Source of the DNA: Geomesophilobacter sediminis
GTDB taxonomy: Bacteria; Desulfobacterota; Desulfuromonadia; Geobacterales; Geobacteraceae
DNA length: 64,000 nucleotides
Reading direction: 5' to 3'
Assembly: GCF_016458275.1 (NCBI RefSeq)
Contig: NZ_JAEMHM010000006.1
Location: forward strand, 235,494 to 299,493
The notes under the pieces are model-generated. The model did not search any database and was not told the DNA's origin. It worked only from the letters and a program-made list of their open reading frames with translations. Positions within the stretch are counted from its first letter, which is position 1, and each line of letters begins with the position of its first letter. The position numbers were made by a program, and so were the translations under genes. Positions 1-7,925 of the stretch are shown in pieces.

Positions 1-512
1 ACCCGGATGTCATTGGAATACTCGGACAGGGATTCGATGACGTCCTTGAGCAGCGTGACCGCGGAGGGTTTGATGGTGGCGCTTCCCGAGTCGAAGAAGC
101 CTCCTTCCTTCAGGCTCACCACGAGACCGCGTTGATTCTGGGAGACGCTCACCTTGTCCTGGGCGCCGCTTTTGATCAGGAACGCCTCGAGCGAGGCCTT
201 GGTGAGCTTGAATTCCTTGGTGGACCCACGGGTCTTGCCGCGCCGCATGGGGGTGGAGGTGGCCTTGCTGGGGGCCTGGGGGATCAGGTTCATCGCCCCG
301 GACTCGATGACGCTCGGGGTGGGGGCCGAGGACTGCGTGAACCCGAAGGAGTCGCGCATCGACGCCATGACTTCCTCGATCTTCTTCTTGTCCGTCTGGC
401 TCATCGCGTACAGGGTGACGAACACGGCGAAGAGAAGCGTGATGAAGTCCGCGTAGGAGACCAGCCACCGCTCGTGGTTAGGTTCCTTCTCGTGCTCCTT
501 TTTTCTGGCCAT
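1..512 (-). CDS. motB: MotB flagellar stator protein, N-terminal part (runs off the left edge)
   Basis: About 170 residues are visible; the 3' end lies outside the window. The start ATG (510-512) directly follows the motA stop codon (TAG-ATG), so the two are translationally coupled. The N-terminus has the MotB layout: a short charged head ending in HERWLVSYADFITLLFA, with the single membrane helix and the conserved proton-accepting Asp in the YAD motif. It continues into VTLYAMSQTDKKKIEEV and the start of the periplasmic linker. MotB pairs with MotA to form the proton-driven stator and anchors it to peptidoglycan through an OmpA-like C-terminal domain, which is not visible here. Family assignment is secure. 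Confidence 0.95.
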   Translation of the reverse strand, partial: MARKKEHEKEPNHERWLVSYADFITLLFAVFVTLYAMSQTDKKKIEEVMASMRDSFGFTQSSAPTPSVIESGAMNLIPQAPSKATSTPMRRGKTRGSTKEFKLTKASLEAFLIKSGAQDKVSVSQNQRGLVVSLKEGGFFDSGSATIKPSAVTLLKDVIESLSEYSNDIR

Positions 513-1280
513 CTATTTGCCCTTCTTTTCGCCGCTGTCGCCGTGCACGTAGGCCCGAAGTTTCTGCTCGATGAAGTGCGGGTTCTCACCGTTTTGGATG
601 GCGATGAGACCCTCGATCACCATCTCCTTCTGCAGCAGTTCCTCTTTCAGCCGGTGCTTGAGCTTGGAGCCGAACGGGAGACAGAAGATGTTGGCGGTCA
701 TGAGACCGTAGATGGTGGCGACGAAGGCGACCGCGATGCCGCCGCCCAGCTTGGACGGGTCGGAGAGGTTGCTCATGACGTGAATGAGACCGAGTACGGC
801 GCCGATAATACCGATGGTCGGGGCGAAGCCGCCGGCGGCCTCGAAAACCTCGGCGCTCCCTTTGCCGTGCGATTCGAAGGAGGAAAGCTCGATCTCCATC
901 GTTTCCCGCAGTTTTTGCGGGTCGATGCCGTCGACGACCAGCGAGATCCCCTTCTTGGTGAAGGAGTCCTTGACCGTCTGGGCTTCCTGTTCCAGGGAGA
1001 TGAGACCGTTACGGCGGGCCTTGGCGGCGTAGTTGATGATGTTCTTGATCACCCCTTCCGGGTCGTCCTTGGGGGGCATGAAAACCCGCCCGACGTCCTT
1101 GAACGCCTTCAGGATGACCGGGAGCGGAAAGCTGACGAAGGTCGCGCCGAAGGTGCCGCCGAGAACGATCATCGCCGCGGTCGGCTGAATCAGCGCCCCG
1201 ATGTGGAGGCCTTCCAGGAGCGCGCCGCCGAAAACGGCACCGACCCCCATTACAATTCCGATTATGGTTGCTAAATCCAT
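513..1280 (-). CDS. motA: MotA flagellar stator proton-channel protein
   Basis: 255 residues, normal for MotA. The protein starts MDLATIIGIVMG and has four hydrophobic segments (about 1-25, 30-55, 147-170 and 180-205) with a large cytoplasmic loop between the second and third. The ExbB/TolQ/MotA family pattern GGFAPTIGIIGAVLGLIHVM is clear in the third membrane segment. MotA supplies the cytoplasmic loop that contacts FliG and forms the ion path together with the MotB Asp. It lies between flbD (upstream, 20 bp gap) and motB (no gap), so flbD-motA-motB look like one transcript, probably read from the FliA-type promoter at 1596-1623. Confidence 0.96.
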   Translation of the reverse strand: MDLATIIGIVMGVGAVFGGALLEGLHIGALIQPTAAMIVLGGTFGATFVSFPLPVILKAFKDVGRVFMPPKDDPEGVIKNIINYAAKARRNGLISLEQEAQTVKDSFTKKGISLVVDGIDPQKLRETMEIELSSFESHGKGSAEVFEAAGGFAPTIGIIGAVLGLIHVMSNLSDPSKLGGGIAVAFVATIYGLMTANIFCLPFGSKLKHRLKEELLQKEMVIEGLIAIQNGENPHFIEQKLRAYVHGDSGEKKGK

Positions 1281-1300
1281 GGTGGCTCGCTTGAGTTAAG

Positions 1301-1558
1301 TTACGGTTTGCTCGCGGGGAGGTACCGGCTCGGGGTCGTCTTCCCCAGGTACTTCTTTGTCGGGGGAGTCGCGGCGCGCCTCAGGATGCGGGCCCGGTAG
1401 GCGACGATCCGGTCGATCACTACGCAGGCGGGCTCCCGAAAGAGGTAGTTCTTGCCGTTGGAGAGGGTGACGTGGGTGTCCGGCGTCTCTTCCAGGATCT
1501 CGATGTGGTCGGGGTTCAGGAAGATCTCTGCCCCGTCCAGTTTGGTCAGCTTGATCAT
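1301..1558 (-). CDS. flbD: FlbD family flagellar protein
   Basis: Short protein of 85 residues starting MIKLTKLDGAEIFLNPDHIE, the typical FlbD/SwrD opening. This family sits directly upstream of motAB in many bacteria and is required for full stator function (SwrD in Bacillus). A GTG six bases further upstream (1564) would add two residues; the ATG at 1558 fits the family start better. The C-terminal tail from about residue 60 (rich in Arg, Lys and Pro) is less conserved. No membrane segment is visible. The family call is good; the role in this organism is inferred from context. Confidence 0.85.
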   Translation of the reverse strand: MIKLTKLDGAEIFLNPDHIEILEETPDTHVTLSNGKNYLFREPACVVIDRIVAYRARILRRAATPPTKKYLGKTTPSRYLPASKP

Positions 1559-1595
1559 AGGCACCTGCCTTGGATGATTGGGTAGCTGTTAGTTG

Positions 1596-1623
1596 TCTTC
1601 GGCAGCAGCTTGCGAAATCTTTA
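1596..1623 (-). promoter_or_regulatory. Candidate FliA (sigma-28) promoter for flbD-motAB
   Basis: On the minus strand TAAAGATT is followed after 12 bases by GCCGAAGA, about 40 bp before flbD. The FliA consensus is TAAAGTTT-N11-GCCGATAA, so both boxes match well with one extra base. The element closely resembles the flaG promoter on the other strand. Confidence 0.6.
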
Positions 1624-1909
1624 GCGGGTAATTGGAGAAATGCCGAAAAAATCAGGACCCTCGCCACGGTGCGACACGCCGCGCCAAGGGTGAGCAAAGA
1701 TGGTCCCCGGTATTGGTAAGCAAGGATTGAGCCTTCTTTACTGCCTGTCGGGAAAGGCTAATAAAAACAGTTGCCTGTAGAACCGGTGGCGGGGCGCGGA
1801 CCGTTTTGTGCCCACCGTTGGACCGGCCGGTCCGGGCTGCCGGAGTCAACTTTTTGAAGCTGCCCGATGAAAAAAAATAGCGTGTGGGGGAAGCTTGATT
1901 TTTTTTTGC

Positions 1910-1936
1910 TAAAGTTTCGCCCGGAAGCGCCGAAAA
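1910..1936 (+). promoter_or_regulatory. FliA (sigma-28) promoter for flaG
   Basis: TAAAGTTT at 1910-1917, an 11-base spacer, then GCCGAAAA at 1929-1936. This is the sigma-28 consensus with one mismatch in the -10 and the correct spacing, 43 bp before the flaG start. Confidence 0.88.
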
Positions 1937-1979
1937 GTGGAACCATGAGAGGCAGTAGAAGGACTTAGGAGGAAACGCC

Positions 1980-2387
1980 ATGGCCCTTGAAGCAATCAGT
2001 GGATCGCCCGCTGCATACGTTCCCGCCCCGGGAACGCAGCACAATTCGGCAACGGCGCCGACCCCCACCGCTACCGACGCGGGCATCAAGAAGCAGGCAC
2101 AGGAATCGATAAAGCTCCAGCTCGCGACCAAGGTACAGGACGCGACGCAGGTAAAAAAAGCTGCAACGGTGGAAGATCGCGTCAAGGAAGCCACCCAGGC
2201 GCTCAACGATTTCATGAAGCACTACGGGATCAAGCTGCAGTTCGATATCGACGACAAGCAGACGATCGTGAAGGTGCTGAACCAGCAGACCGGTGACGTG
2301 ATCCGGCAGATCCCTTCGGAAGAGGCAATCCGCATCTCGAAGGCGCTGGATACCCTCCAGGGATTGATCATTCAAAAGAAGGTCTGA
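1980..2387 (+). CDS. flaG: FlaG family flagellar protein
   Basis: 135 residues. The first 35 are low-complexity (Ala, Pro, Thr). The C-terminal half (about 60-133) is the FlaG domain: VKEATQALNDFMKHYGIKLQFDID, then a beta-strand region with VKVLNQQTGDVIRQIP and an amphipathic end IRISKALDTLQGLI. FlaG proteins influence flagellar filament length and lie near flagellin and filament-cap genes. The start is fixed by AGGAGG at 1967-1972. A FliA promoter precedes the gene and a strong hairpin follows, so it is a single-gene late flagellar unit. Confidence 0.92.
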   Translation: MALEAISGSPAAYVPAPGTQHNSATAPTPTATDAGIKKQAQESIKLQLATKVQDATQVKKAATVEDRVKEATQALNDFMKHYGIKLQFDIDDKQTIVKVLNQQTGDVIRQIPSEEAIRISKALDTLQGLIIQKKV

Positions 2388-2416
2388 TACCTCTCATCCC
2401 AGGACGAAATCTGTAC

Positions 2417-2460
2417 AAACAGCAGCGTCGGCCCCATGCCGGCGCTGCTGTTTGCGTTTT
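2417..2460 (+). terminator. Rho-independent terminator of flaG
   Basis: AAACAGCAGCG (2417-2427) pairs with CGCTGCTGTTT (2443-2453); the loop region can pair further (CGGC/GCCG). It is followed by GCGTTTT. Located 30 bp after the flaG stop. Confidence 0.85.
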
Positions 2461-2514
2461 CGGAGGTAAGGCTATCTCCTGCTACGAGCGACTTTCCGGC
2501 CGCGACGACCTTTA

Positions 2515-2600
2515 CTGGGGGAGCGCCTTTCCAGGCGCGATCCGCCGAAGGCGGTGACAGCGGGTTTCGATCAATCGCGACAGGCATGTCGCTCCTGCAC
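2515..2600. repeat. Interspersed intergenic repeat, copy A
   Basis: Segment with GGGAGCGCC, CGCGATCCGCCG, AGGCGGT and TCAATCGCG in that order. The same blocks recur at 4437-4530. It looks like a REP-type intergenic element; it lies between the flaG terminator and the 3' end of the EamA gene. Confidence 0.55.
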
Positions 2601-2684
2601 GGTAAGCCGGCGCCGCTCCCCTCTATCCATTTGTCAAACTTTTGAAAACTGCCCGCCCCTTTCTGCGGTCATTATTTTGACGAC

Positions 2685-3563
2685 TTATCCTTCCCACACG
2701 ATCAGCAGCACGCCAATCAGCATCAGGATGGTTGCCAGCATCCGTCCCGTGGTTCCTTCCTCGTGGAAAAGGAGCCGACCGTACAGCACTCCGAAGAGGA
2801 GACTCGTTCTTTTTACCGCGATCATGTAGGCGACGTTGGCGACGTTGATGGCGTAGACGTGGCTGAGCGCCTGGACCAGGTAGCAAAGGGAGGGGAGGAC
2901 GGTGGCCCGTACCGTGCCGTTTCGCCCCATTTCCCGGATCTCCCGGCGCCCTTTCCACAATGCCACCGGGGTCACGATCACCGCCAAAAGCGGCAGGTAG
3001 ACGGCGGCAAAGAAGAGCGGAGAGGAGGCGGCGATGGCGCGTTTGCCGAGGACGGACGTGACGCTGTAGATCACGGCGACCGCCAGCATGCAGAGCGAGC
3101 CCCGGTCGGAGAGCAGGGCGCGGATCGGGGTCAGCCACCCCTGCCGGGCCTGGGGGAGATGCAGCAGGTAGCTCCCCGCCGCGACCAGGAGCACCCCCGC
3201 CGCACCGGTGGGGGAGATGGTTTCCCCAAGGATGAGAGACGGCACCACCAGGAGGAATACCGGGGTGAGGGAAAGCAGCGGAAGCGTCAGGCTCAGCGGG
3301 GAGAGCTTGAGCGCCTTGGTATAGAGAAACAGGGCGACCGTCTCCAGGGGGAGCGCCCAGAGGGTGCTCGGCAGGAATTCCGGCGCCAGGGGAGGGACAT
3401 CGACGAATAGAAGCAGGGCGAGCAGAAACGGCAGGGCGGGGAGCGTCCTGGCCCAGGTGACCAGGTACTCGTTGCGACCGGAGAGGGCCTTCTTGAGCAG
3501 CGCGTCACTGGTCGCGAGCATGAAGGCGGAGAAAAGGGTAAGGGGAACCCAGAACCAGAGCAT
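2685..3563 (-). CDS. EamA/DMT family transporter
   Basis: 292 residues with about ten hydrophobic segments arranged as two EamA halves (roughly 1-135 and 150-290). Typical features are the opening FSAFMLATSDALLKKAL, the family motif GVLLVAAGSYLL ending the first half, and a GRMLATILMLIGVLLIVW end. The drug/metabolite transporter superfamily exports small metabolites or amino acids; the substrate cannot be told from sequence. The gene stands alone on the minus strand, convergent with flaG, with the start ATG at 3561-3563. Confidence 0.85.
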   Translation of the reverse strand: MLWFWVPLTLFSAFMLATSDALLKKALSGRNEYLVTWARTLPALPFLLALLLFVDVPPLAPEFLPSTLWALPLETVALFLYTKALKLSPLSLTLPLLSLTPVFLLVVPSLILGETISPTGAAGVLLVAAGSYLLHLPQARQGWLTPIRALLSDRGSLCMLAVAVIYSVTSVLGKRAIAASSPLFFAAVYLPLLAVIVTPVALWKGRREIREMGRNGTVRATVLPSLCYLVQALSHVYAINVANVAYMIAVKRTSLLFGVLYGRLLFHEEGTTGRMLATILMLIGVLLIVWEG

Positions 3564-3689
3564 CTGCCAATCTTACCCGGCGGGGCGATCATTTGCAGCA
3601 GTTCACATTAGCCGGGGTTGACTCTGTTGCAAAAGCGGGCTTAATTAGTTCTTCAGGCAGGTGATTATCATCCTGAGGGGGGCCGGGAG

Positions 3690-4394
3690 ATGGGAGAGAG
3701 CAATCTGATCGCGTCGGTGGAGAAGAGGCTGGAAACCCTGATCGAGATCAACCGGAGAAACCTGCGCGAGCACGGCATTACCAAGGGAGACCGGATCTTT
3801 CCGACGGTGACCCTGACCCGGGAGTACGGCTGTGCCGGTTTCCCCGTCGCGCAGCGGCTTCAGGAGATCATGGAAAAGCGGAGCGGGCTCCCCTGGCTGG
3901 TGATGGACAAGGAGCTTTTCCGGGCCGCAGCCGAGAACCATCACGTTTCGGAGGAGGTTTTCAGCAACCTCGGCGTGAAGCATCGGTTTTTGGATGAGGC
4001 GCTCTCCACCTTTTCGCCGCGTTGGAAAAGCGACAAGGATTACTACCGGCTGCTGGTGCGCCAGATCGCGGCGCTGGCCCAGGAGGGCAACGTGATCCTG
4101 GTCGGCCGCGGCGCCGCCGGGCTCACCCAGGAACTCGGCAACTGCTTCCACTTCCGGATCGTTGCGCCGCTATCCTACCGGATCGCGGCCATTTCCAGCC
4201 GCCACGGCGTTGATGCCGAGGAGGCGGAACGGATGGCGATCAAGCATCAGCGCCAGCGGGAGGCCTTCATCGCCGACTTCCTCGGGCGCGATCTTGCCGA
4301 CCCGACGCTGTATCACCTGGTGTTCAATAACGCCCGGGTCACCGTGGACCGGATGGCGCAGATCATCGCCGATTTCGTCACCGGCGGGCAGTAG
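3690..4394 (+). CDS. Cytidylate kinase-like family protein
   Basis: 234 residues. The region VTLTREYGCAGFPVAQRLQE (about 37-56) is the atypical nucleotide-binding loop of the Cytidylate_kin2 family, and VILVGRGAAGLTQ plus HFRIVAPLSYRIAAI follow as the core strands. These are P-loop kinase-fold proteins distinct from the housekeeping Cmk and widespread in Geobacter relatives; their substrate is mostly unproven. The start ATG is preceded by a G-rich stretch ending GGGAG. It is followed by an intergenic repeat and a convergent phosphoesterase, so no operon partner gives a clue. Confidence 0.8.
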   Translation: MGESNLIASVEKRLETLIEINRRNLREHGITKGDRIFPTVTLTREYGCAGFPVAQRLQEIMEKRSGLPWLVMDKELFRAAAENHHVSEEVFSNLGVKHRFLDEALSTFSPRWKSDKDYYRLLVRQIAALAQEGNVILVGRGAAGLTQELGNCFHFRIVAPLSYRIAAISSRHGVDAEEAERMAIKHQRQREAFIADFLGRDLADPTLYHLVFNNARVTVDRMAQIIADFVTGGQ

Positions 4395-4436
4395 CTCGCA
4401 GCGTTCGGGATCGTCGGGTGCGACGGGGGCGGCGTC

Positions 4437-4530
4437 CATTGGGGGCGGCCCACCCTGCGGGAGCGCCATTCCTCGCGATCCGCCGCAGGCGGTAACCAGC
4501 CTTTGCCGGTTCAATCGCGCCTGGACAGTT
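4437..4530. repeat. Interspersed intergenic repeat, copy B
   Basis: Shares GGGAGCGCC, CGCGATCCGCCG, AGGCGGT and TCAATCGCG with 2515-2600. Sits between two convergent genes. Confidence 0.55.
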
Positions 4531-4605
4531 TTCCCCACCGCGGGGGGGCGGCGACTTCGGCGTTTGATGCTCTCTGGGATTTCGGCAGGATCTTGCGGGG
4601 CGGTT

Positions 4606-5415
4606 TCACGAGGCGACCAGGGTGACCAGGGTCACCTCGGGGGGGATGTTCCAGCGTACCGGGAGCCAGCTCTCGCCGAGCCCGGCGTTTACCACCAGCG
4701 CGGACGTGCCGTGGCGGAAGAATCCGTAGTCCCAGCGGGGGAAAAAGCCGAGCTTGGGAACATAGACGGCGCGCAGGCCGGGAAGGCGGATCTGGCCCCC
4801 GTGGGTGTGACCGGCCAGCACGAGGTCCACCGAGGCCGCCGCCGCGCGCGGAAAGATATGGGGGGAATGGGCCAAAAGCAGCCGCCGCTCCCCGGAGGGG
4901 ATGCCGGCCAGCGCGTGATTCAGCCGGTCCTTGCCGGTCACCGGGTCGTCCACCCCGGTGATCCACAACCGTGCCCCGTCCCGTTCCAGGCAAACCCCCT
5001 GGTTGGAGAGGACCCGGGCACCCGCTTCCTCCAGTGCCTGCTTGATACGCATGCCGATGCCGTGGTCGTGGCCGCTTTCCCCCCAGTCGTGGTTCCCCGA
5101 AACCGAGAAAACCGGCACCCGCGCAAGCCCCTGCACCAGGTCCAGGGCCGGGGTGAGCCGGTAGCGCGGTCCCAGCACCAGGTCGCCGGTGAAGACGACG
5201 AGGTCGAACGGCTCCCGGGCGAGGAGCTCCAGGAGTGCCTTCCCGCCCGCTTCGAATTCCTTGTCGTGCAGATCGCTCAATTGCAGGATGGTGAACCCGT
5301 CGAAAGCCGCCGGCAATCCCGCGACCGGGACCCGGTAGCGGACGATGCGTACGGAATAACGTTCGCGGTCCAGATAGGCGGAGATCAGCATTGCCGGTCG
5401 TTTCGCTGTCGTCAT
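4606..5415 (-). CDS. Calcineurin-like metallophosphoesterase (YaeI-type)
   Basis: 269 residues. All metal-binding motifs of the family are present in order: LQLSDLHD, VFTGDLV, VSGNHDWG, LLAHSPHIF and AGHTHGGQIRLPG. The C-terminal part is the usual LVVNAGLGESWLPVRW of the YaeI/YkuE group, which acts on lipid or other phosphodiesters at the membrane. Unlike many homologs there is no obvious N-terminal membrane helix; the N-terminus ERYSVRIVRYRVPVAGLP leads straight into the domain. The start at 5415 is chosen because GGAGG lies eight bases before it; an in-frame ATG at 5448 lacks a site. Confidence 0.9.
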   Translation of the reverse strand: MTTAKRPAMLISAYLDRERYSVRIVRYRVPVAGLPAAFDGFTILQLSDLHDKEFEAGGKALLELLAREPFDLVVFTGDLVLGPRYRLTPALDLVQGLARVPVFSVSGNHDWGESGHDHGIGMRIKQALEEAGARVLSNQGVCLERDGARLWITGVDDPVTGKDRLNHALAGIPSGERRLLLAHSPHIFPRAAAASVDLVLAGHTHGGQIRLPGLRAVYVPKLGFFPRWDYGFFRHGTSALVVNAGLGESWLPVRWNIPPEVTLVTLVAS

Positions 5416-5521
5416 GGGGGCCACCTCCGAGTCGTGAATTATAACCAAGGAAATGCCGGAGACAGCAGACGCCGGTTGAATCCTCTTTCCTTGTCCGGGT
5501 GGTTCGGGTTACAAGGGAGCT

Positions 5522-5935
5522 ATGGTCGATTTTTCGGTAAGCGCAGAGAAGAACCGGTGGCTCAAGGAGCGGATGGAAGCGCTCGGGGTGCGGGATCAGG
5601 ACCTGGAGGAGCATTTCGTACATGCCTCGGGGCGCGGGGGGCAGCACGTCAACAAGGGCTCTTCCTGCGTCTACCTCAAGCACCTTCCCACCGGTATCGA
5701 GGTGAAGTGCATGGAATCGCGCAGCCAGTCGCTGAACCGCTTCCTGGCCCGGCGCTACCTCCTCGAAAAGCTGGAAGCGGCTTCCGGCGCGCCCACCAAA
5801 AAGGACTTGGCCGTCGAAAAGCTCAGGCGGCAGAAGGCCCGGCGCAAACGGCGCAGCGGTACCAAATATGCCGCTCCGGCCGAGGGGAGCGTGCCGGTGG
5901 AAAGGGATCCTGTCACAGAAAATGATCTGGAATGA
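5522..5935 (+). CDS. Stand-alone GGQ release-factor-like protein
   Basis: 137 residues with the RF-1 catalytic domain only: HASGRGGQHVNKGSSCVYL at about 37-55 contains the GGQ that triggers peptidyl-tRNA hydrolysis. It is followed by HLPTGIEVKCMESRSQSLNR, the match to the HLPTG/RSQ region of class I release factors. There is no codon-recognition domain. The tail is very basic (KLRRQKARRKRRSG, about 107-120), like ArfB/YaeJ and mitochondrial ICT1, which use such tails to bind the empty mRNA channel of stalled ribosomes. The likely role is ribosome rescue. The gene is single, upstream of rho. Confidence 0.85.
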   Translation: MVDFSVSAEKNRWLKERMEALGVRDQDLEEHFVHASGRGGQHVNKGSSCVYLKHLPTGIEVKCMESRSQSLNRFLARRYLLEKLEAASGAPTKKDLAVEKLRRQKARRKRRSGTKYAAPAEGSVPVERDPVTENDLE

Positions 5936-6013
5936 CACAGAGGAAAGCGCTATGATGCTTGGTAGGCGTGCAAAAACAGCGGGTTACAAGAGTTTGGTCA
6001 GCGTAAAAAAATA

Positions 6014-6043
6014 TTGACAAGGCACAAGAGTCAAGAGTATAAA
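6014..6043 (+). promoter_or_regulatory. Sigma-70 promoter of rho
   Basis: TTGACA (6014-6019), an 18-base spacer and TATAAA (6038-6043). This would give a leader of about 215 bases before the rho start. Confidence 0.75.
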
Positions 6044-6049
6044 TTTCCA

Positions 6050-6250
6050 ATATCCTCAATATTACCTTTGCAACTGCCTCTGCTCCTTTTCATACCGGAT
6101 CCGTACCGACACACCCAGCACCCTAAATCCAGGTCATACAACCAAAGCGCCCATCCGCTATAGATAGTCCAGATTGTCCATACCCACTCCATCCATGGAA
6201 GATTTCTCAAACCCCATCCACGCTTGACCCTTACCCCTACACCTGCGTCA
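6050..6250 (+). promoter_or_regulatory. rho: C-rich, G-poor rho leader (candidate rut / autoregulatory region)
   Basis: About 200 bases between the promoter and rho are strikingly rich in C and poor in G (runs such as CTCTGCTCCTTTTC, CCGACACACCCAGCACCC and ACCCTTACCCCTACACC), unlike the G-rich surroundings. No ORF of note. C-rich, G-poor unstructured RNA is what Rho binds, so Rho may attenuate its own transcript here, as established for rho of E. coli; this is inference. Confidence 0.6.
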
Positions 6251-6265
6251 ATGCCAGGAGAACAG

Positions 6266-7513
6266 ATGAACTTACAGGAACTCAAAGAAAAGAAGATTAA
6301 CGATCTGACAGCTATCGCCAAGGGTCTAAACATAGAGGGTGCGTCCAGTCTGCGCAAACAGGATCTGATCTTCGCGATCCTGAACGCCCAGACCGAGAAG
6401 AACGGCATGATCTTCGGGGAGGGGGTTCTGGAGACCCTTCCGGATGGCTTCGGTTTCCTTCGGGCGCCGGACTACAACTACCTGCCGGGGCCGGACGACA
6501 TCTACGTCTCCCCGTCGCAGATCCGCCGTTTCAACCTGCACACCGGTGACACCGTCGCCGGGCAGATCCGTCCTCCGAAGGAGGGGGAGCGCTACTTCGC
6601 CCTGCTCAAGGTCGAGACCGTCAACCACGAGTCTCCCGACGTGGCCCGCGAAAAGATCCTCTTCGACAACCTGACTCCGCTCTACCCCGAGGAAAAGCTC
6701 AAGCTGGAGACCGCTCCGGACAACATGTCCACCCGCGTGATGGAGCTGATCGCTCCGATCGGCAAGGGGCAGAGGGGGCTCATCGTCGCGCCGCCGCGTA
6801 CCGGCAAGACGATGCTGATCCAGAACATCGCCAACTCGATCGCCGAAAACCATCCGGAAGTCTTCCTCATCGTTCTGCTCATCGACGAGCGTCCCGAGGA
6901 GGTCACCGACATGCAGCGCTCGGTCAAGGGTGAGGTCGTCTCCTCCACCTTCGACGAGCCCGCCTCCCGTCACATCCAGGTGGCCGAGATGGTCATCGAG
7001 AAAGCCAAGCGCCTCGTGGAGCACAAGCGCGACGTCGTGATCCTGCTCGACTCGATCACCCGTCTGGCCCGCGCCTACAACACGGTCATTCCCCCCTCCG
7101 GCAAGATCCTCTCCGGCGGTGTCGACTCCAACGCGCTGCACAAGCCGAAGCGCTTCTTCGGAGCGGCCCGCAACATCGAGGAAGGAGGCTCGCTCACCAT
7201 CATCGCCACCGCGCTGGTCGACACCGGCAGCAAGATGGACGAGGTCATCTTCGAAGAGTTCAAGGGTACCGGCAACATGGAGCTTCACCTCGACCGCAAG
7301 CTGGTCGAGAAGCGGACCTTCCCGGCGATCGACATCAACAAGTCCGGGACCCGTAAAGAGGAGCTCTTGATCGACAAGTCGGCCCTGAACCGGATCTGGA
7401 TCCTGCGCAAGGTGCTCCACCCGATGAACGTGGTCGACTCCATGGAGTTCCTGATCTCCAAGCTCACTGGGACCAAGACCAACCAGGAGTTCCTGGACTC
7501 GATGAGCAAGTAG
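6266..7513 (+). CDS. rho: Transcription termination factor Rho
   Basis: 415 residues, normal length. The N-terminal part ([20 protein letters not shown]) is the Rho_N helix bundle, then the cold-shock-type RNA-binding domain (about 50-118, [22 protein letters not shown]), then the RecA-like ATPase with Walker A PPRTGKT (about 176-182) and Walker [17 protein letters not shown]. The Q/R-loop region [28 protein letters not shown] is intact. Rho is a hexameric RNA-dependent helicase that ends transcription. The start at 6266 has AGGAG before it; in-frame upstream ATGs lack a ribosome site and would add non-family sequence. Confidence 0.98.
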   Translation: MNLQELKEKKINDLTAIAKGLNIEGASSLRKQDLIFAILNAQTEKNGMIFGEGVLETLPDGFGFLRAPDYNYLPGPDDIYVSPSQIRRFNLHTGDTVAGQIRPPKEGERYFALLKVETVNHESPDVAREKILFDNLTPLYPEEKLKLETAPDNMSTRVMELIAPIGKGQRGLIVAPPRTGKTMLIQNIANSIAENHPEVFLIVLLIDERPEEVTDMQRSVKGEVVSSTFDEPASRHIQVAEMVIEKAKRLVEHKRDVVILLDSITRLARAYNTVIPPSGKILSGGVDSNALHKPKRFFGAARNIEEGGSLTIIATALVDTGSKMDEVIFEEFKGTGNMELHLDRKLVEKRTFPAIDINKSGTRKEELLIDKSALNRIWILRKVLHPMNVVDSMEFLISKLTGTKTNQEFLDSMSK

Positions 7514-7613
7514 AAAAAAGGGTTGAAATAGTATCGCCAAAATGTTATTGGTGAATACTTTCTGGCTGATCACATGCCAAAGGTAAACGGGCGCGCCCCG
7601 CGAGGAGGAAGAT

Positions 7614-7820
7614 ATGAGAGAAGGGATTCACCCCAAGTACAACGAGATCACCGTTAAGTGCCTCTGCGGCAATACGTTCCAGACCCGGTCCACCAAGGCG
7701 GAGATCTCCACCGAAATTTGCTCGGCTTGCCACCCGTTCTACACCGGCAAGCAGAAGCTGATCGACACCGCCGGCCGCGTCGAGCGCTTCCGCAAGCGGT
7801 ACAACCTGGAATCGAAATAG
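7614..7820 (+). CDS. rpmE: 50S ribosomal protein L31, zinc-binding type
   Basis: 68 residues: [20 protein letters not shown]. The four zinc ligands Cys16, Cys18, Cys36 and Cys39 are present, so this is the zinc-containing (primary) L31, not the zinc-free paralog made during zinc limitation. A strong GAGGAGGAAG-type ribosome site precedes the start. It sits 100 bp after rho and ends before a terminator hairpin, as in related genomes. Confidence 0.97.
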   Translation: MREGIHPKYNEITVKCLCGNTFQTRSTKAEISTEICSACHPFYTGKQKLIDTAGRVERFRKRYNLESK

Positions 7821-7849
7821 CGATTCTCATGACCGAGCATCCGTTCGAG

Positions 7850-7890
7850 GGGATTTTGTCTATGGCGAAATCCCCTTGTTTCGTTTTTTC
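7850..7890 (+). terminator. Terminator after rpmE
   Basis: GGGGATTT (7850-7857) pairs with AAATCCCC (7869-7876), followed by a T-rich tract TTGTTTCGTTTTTT. Confidence 0.8.
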
Positions 7891-7925
7891 ATGATTCACG
7901 CAGTACCCCCGCTCGAAGGTTCTTC

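Larger units (their letters stand above)
1565..1979. other. Divergent flagellar intergenic region
   Basis: 415 bp between flbD (minus) and flaG (plus). It holds the two divergent sigma-28-type promoters (1596-1623 and 1910-1936) and the flaG ribosome site. I see no convincing gene or known riboswitch in the 1624-1909 stretch. Confidence 0.7.

Noticed and set aside
1624..1909. GEMM (c-di-GMP) riboswitch upstream of flbD or flaG
   Set aside because: Neither strand shows the conserved GEMM stems and tetraloop receptor pattern; only weak local similarity.
4511..5938. 475-codon minus-strand frame covering the phosphoesterase and GGQ gene
   Set aside because: It is in another frame from the phosphoesterase with Arg/Pro/Gly-rich nonsense composition typical of high-GC shadows.
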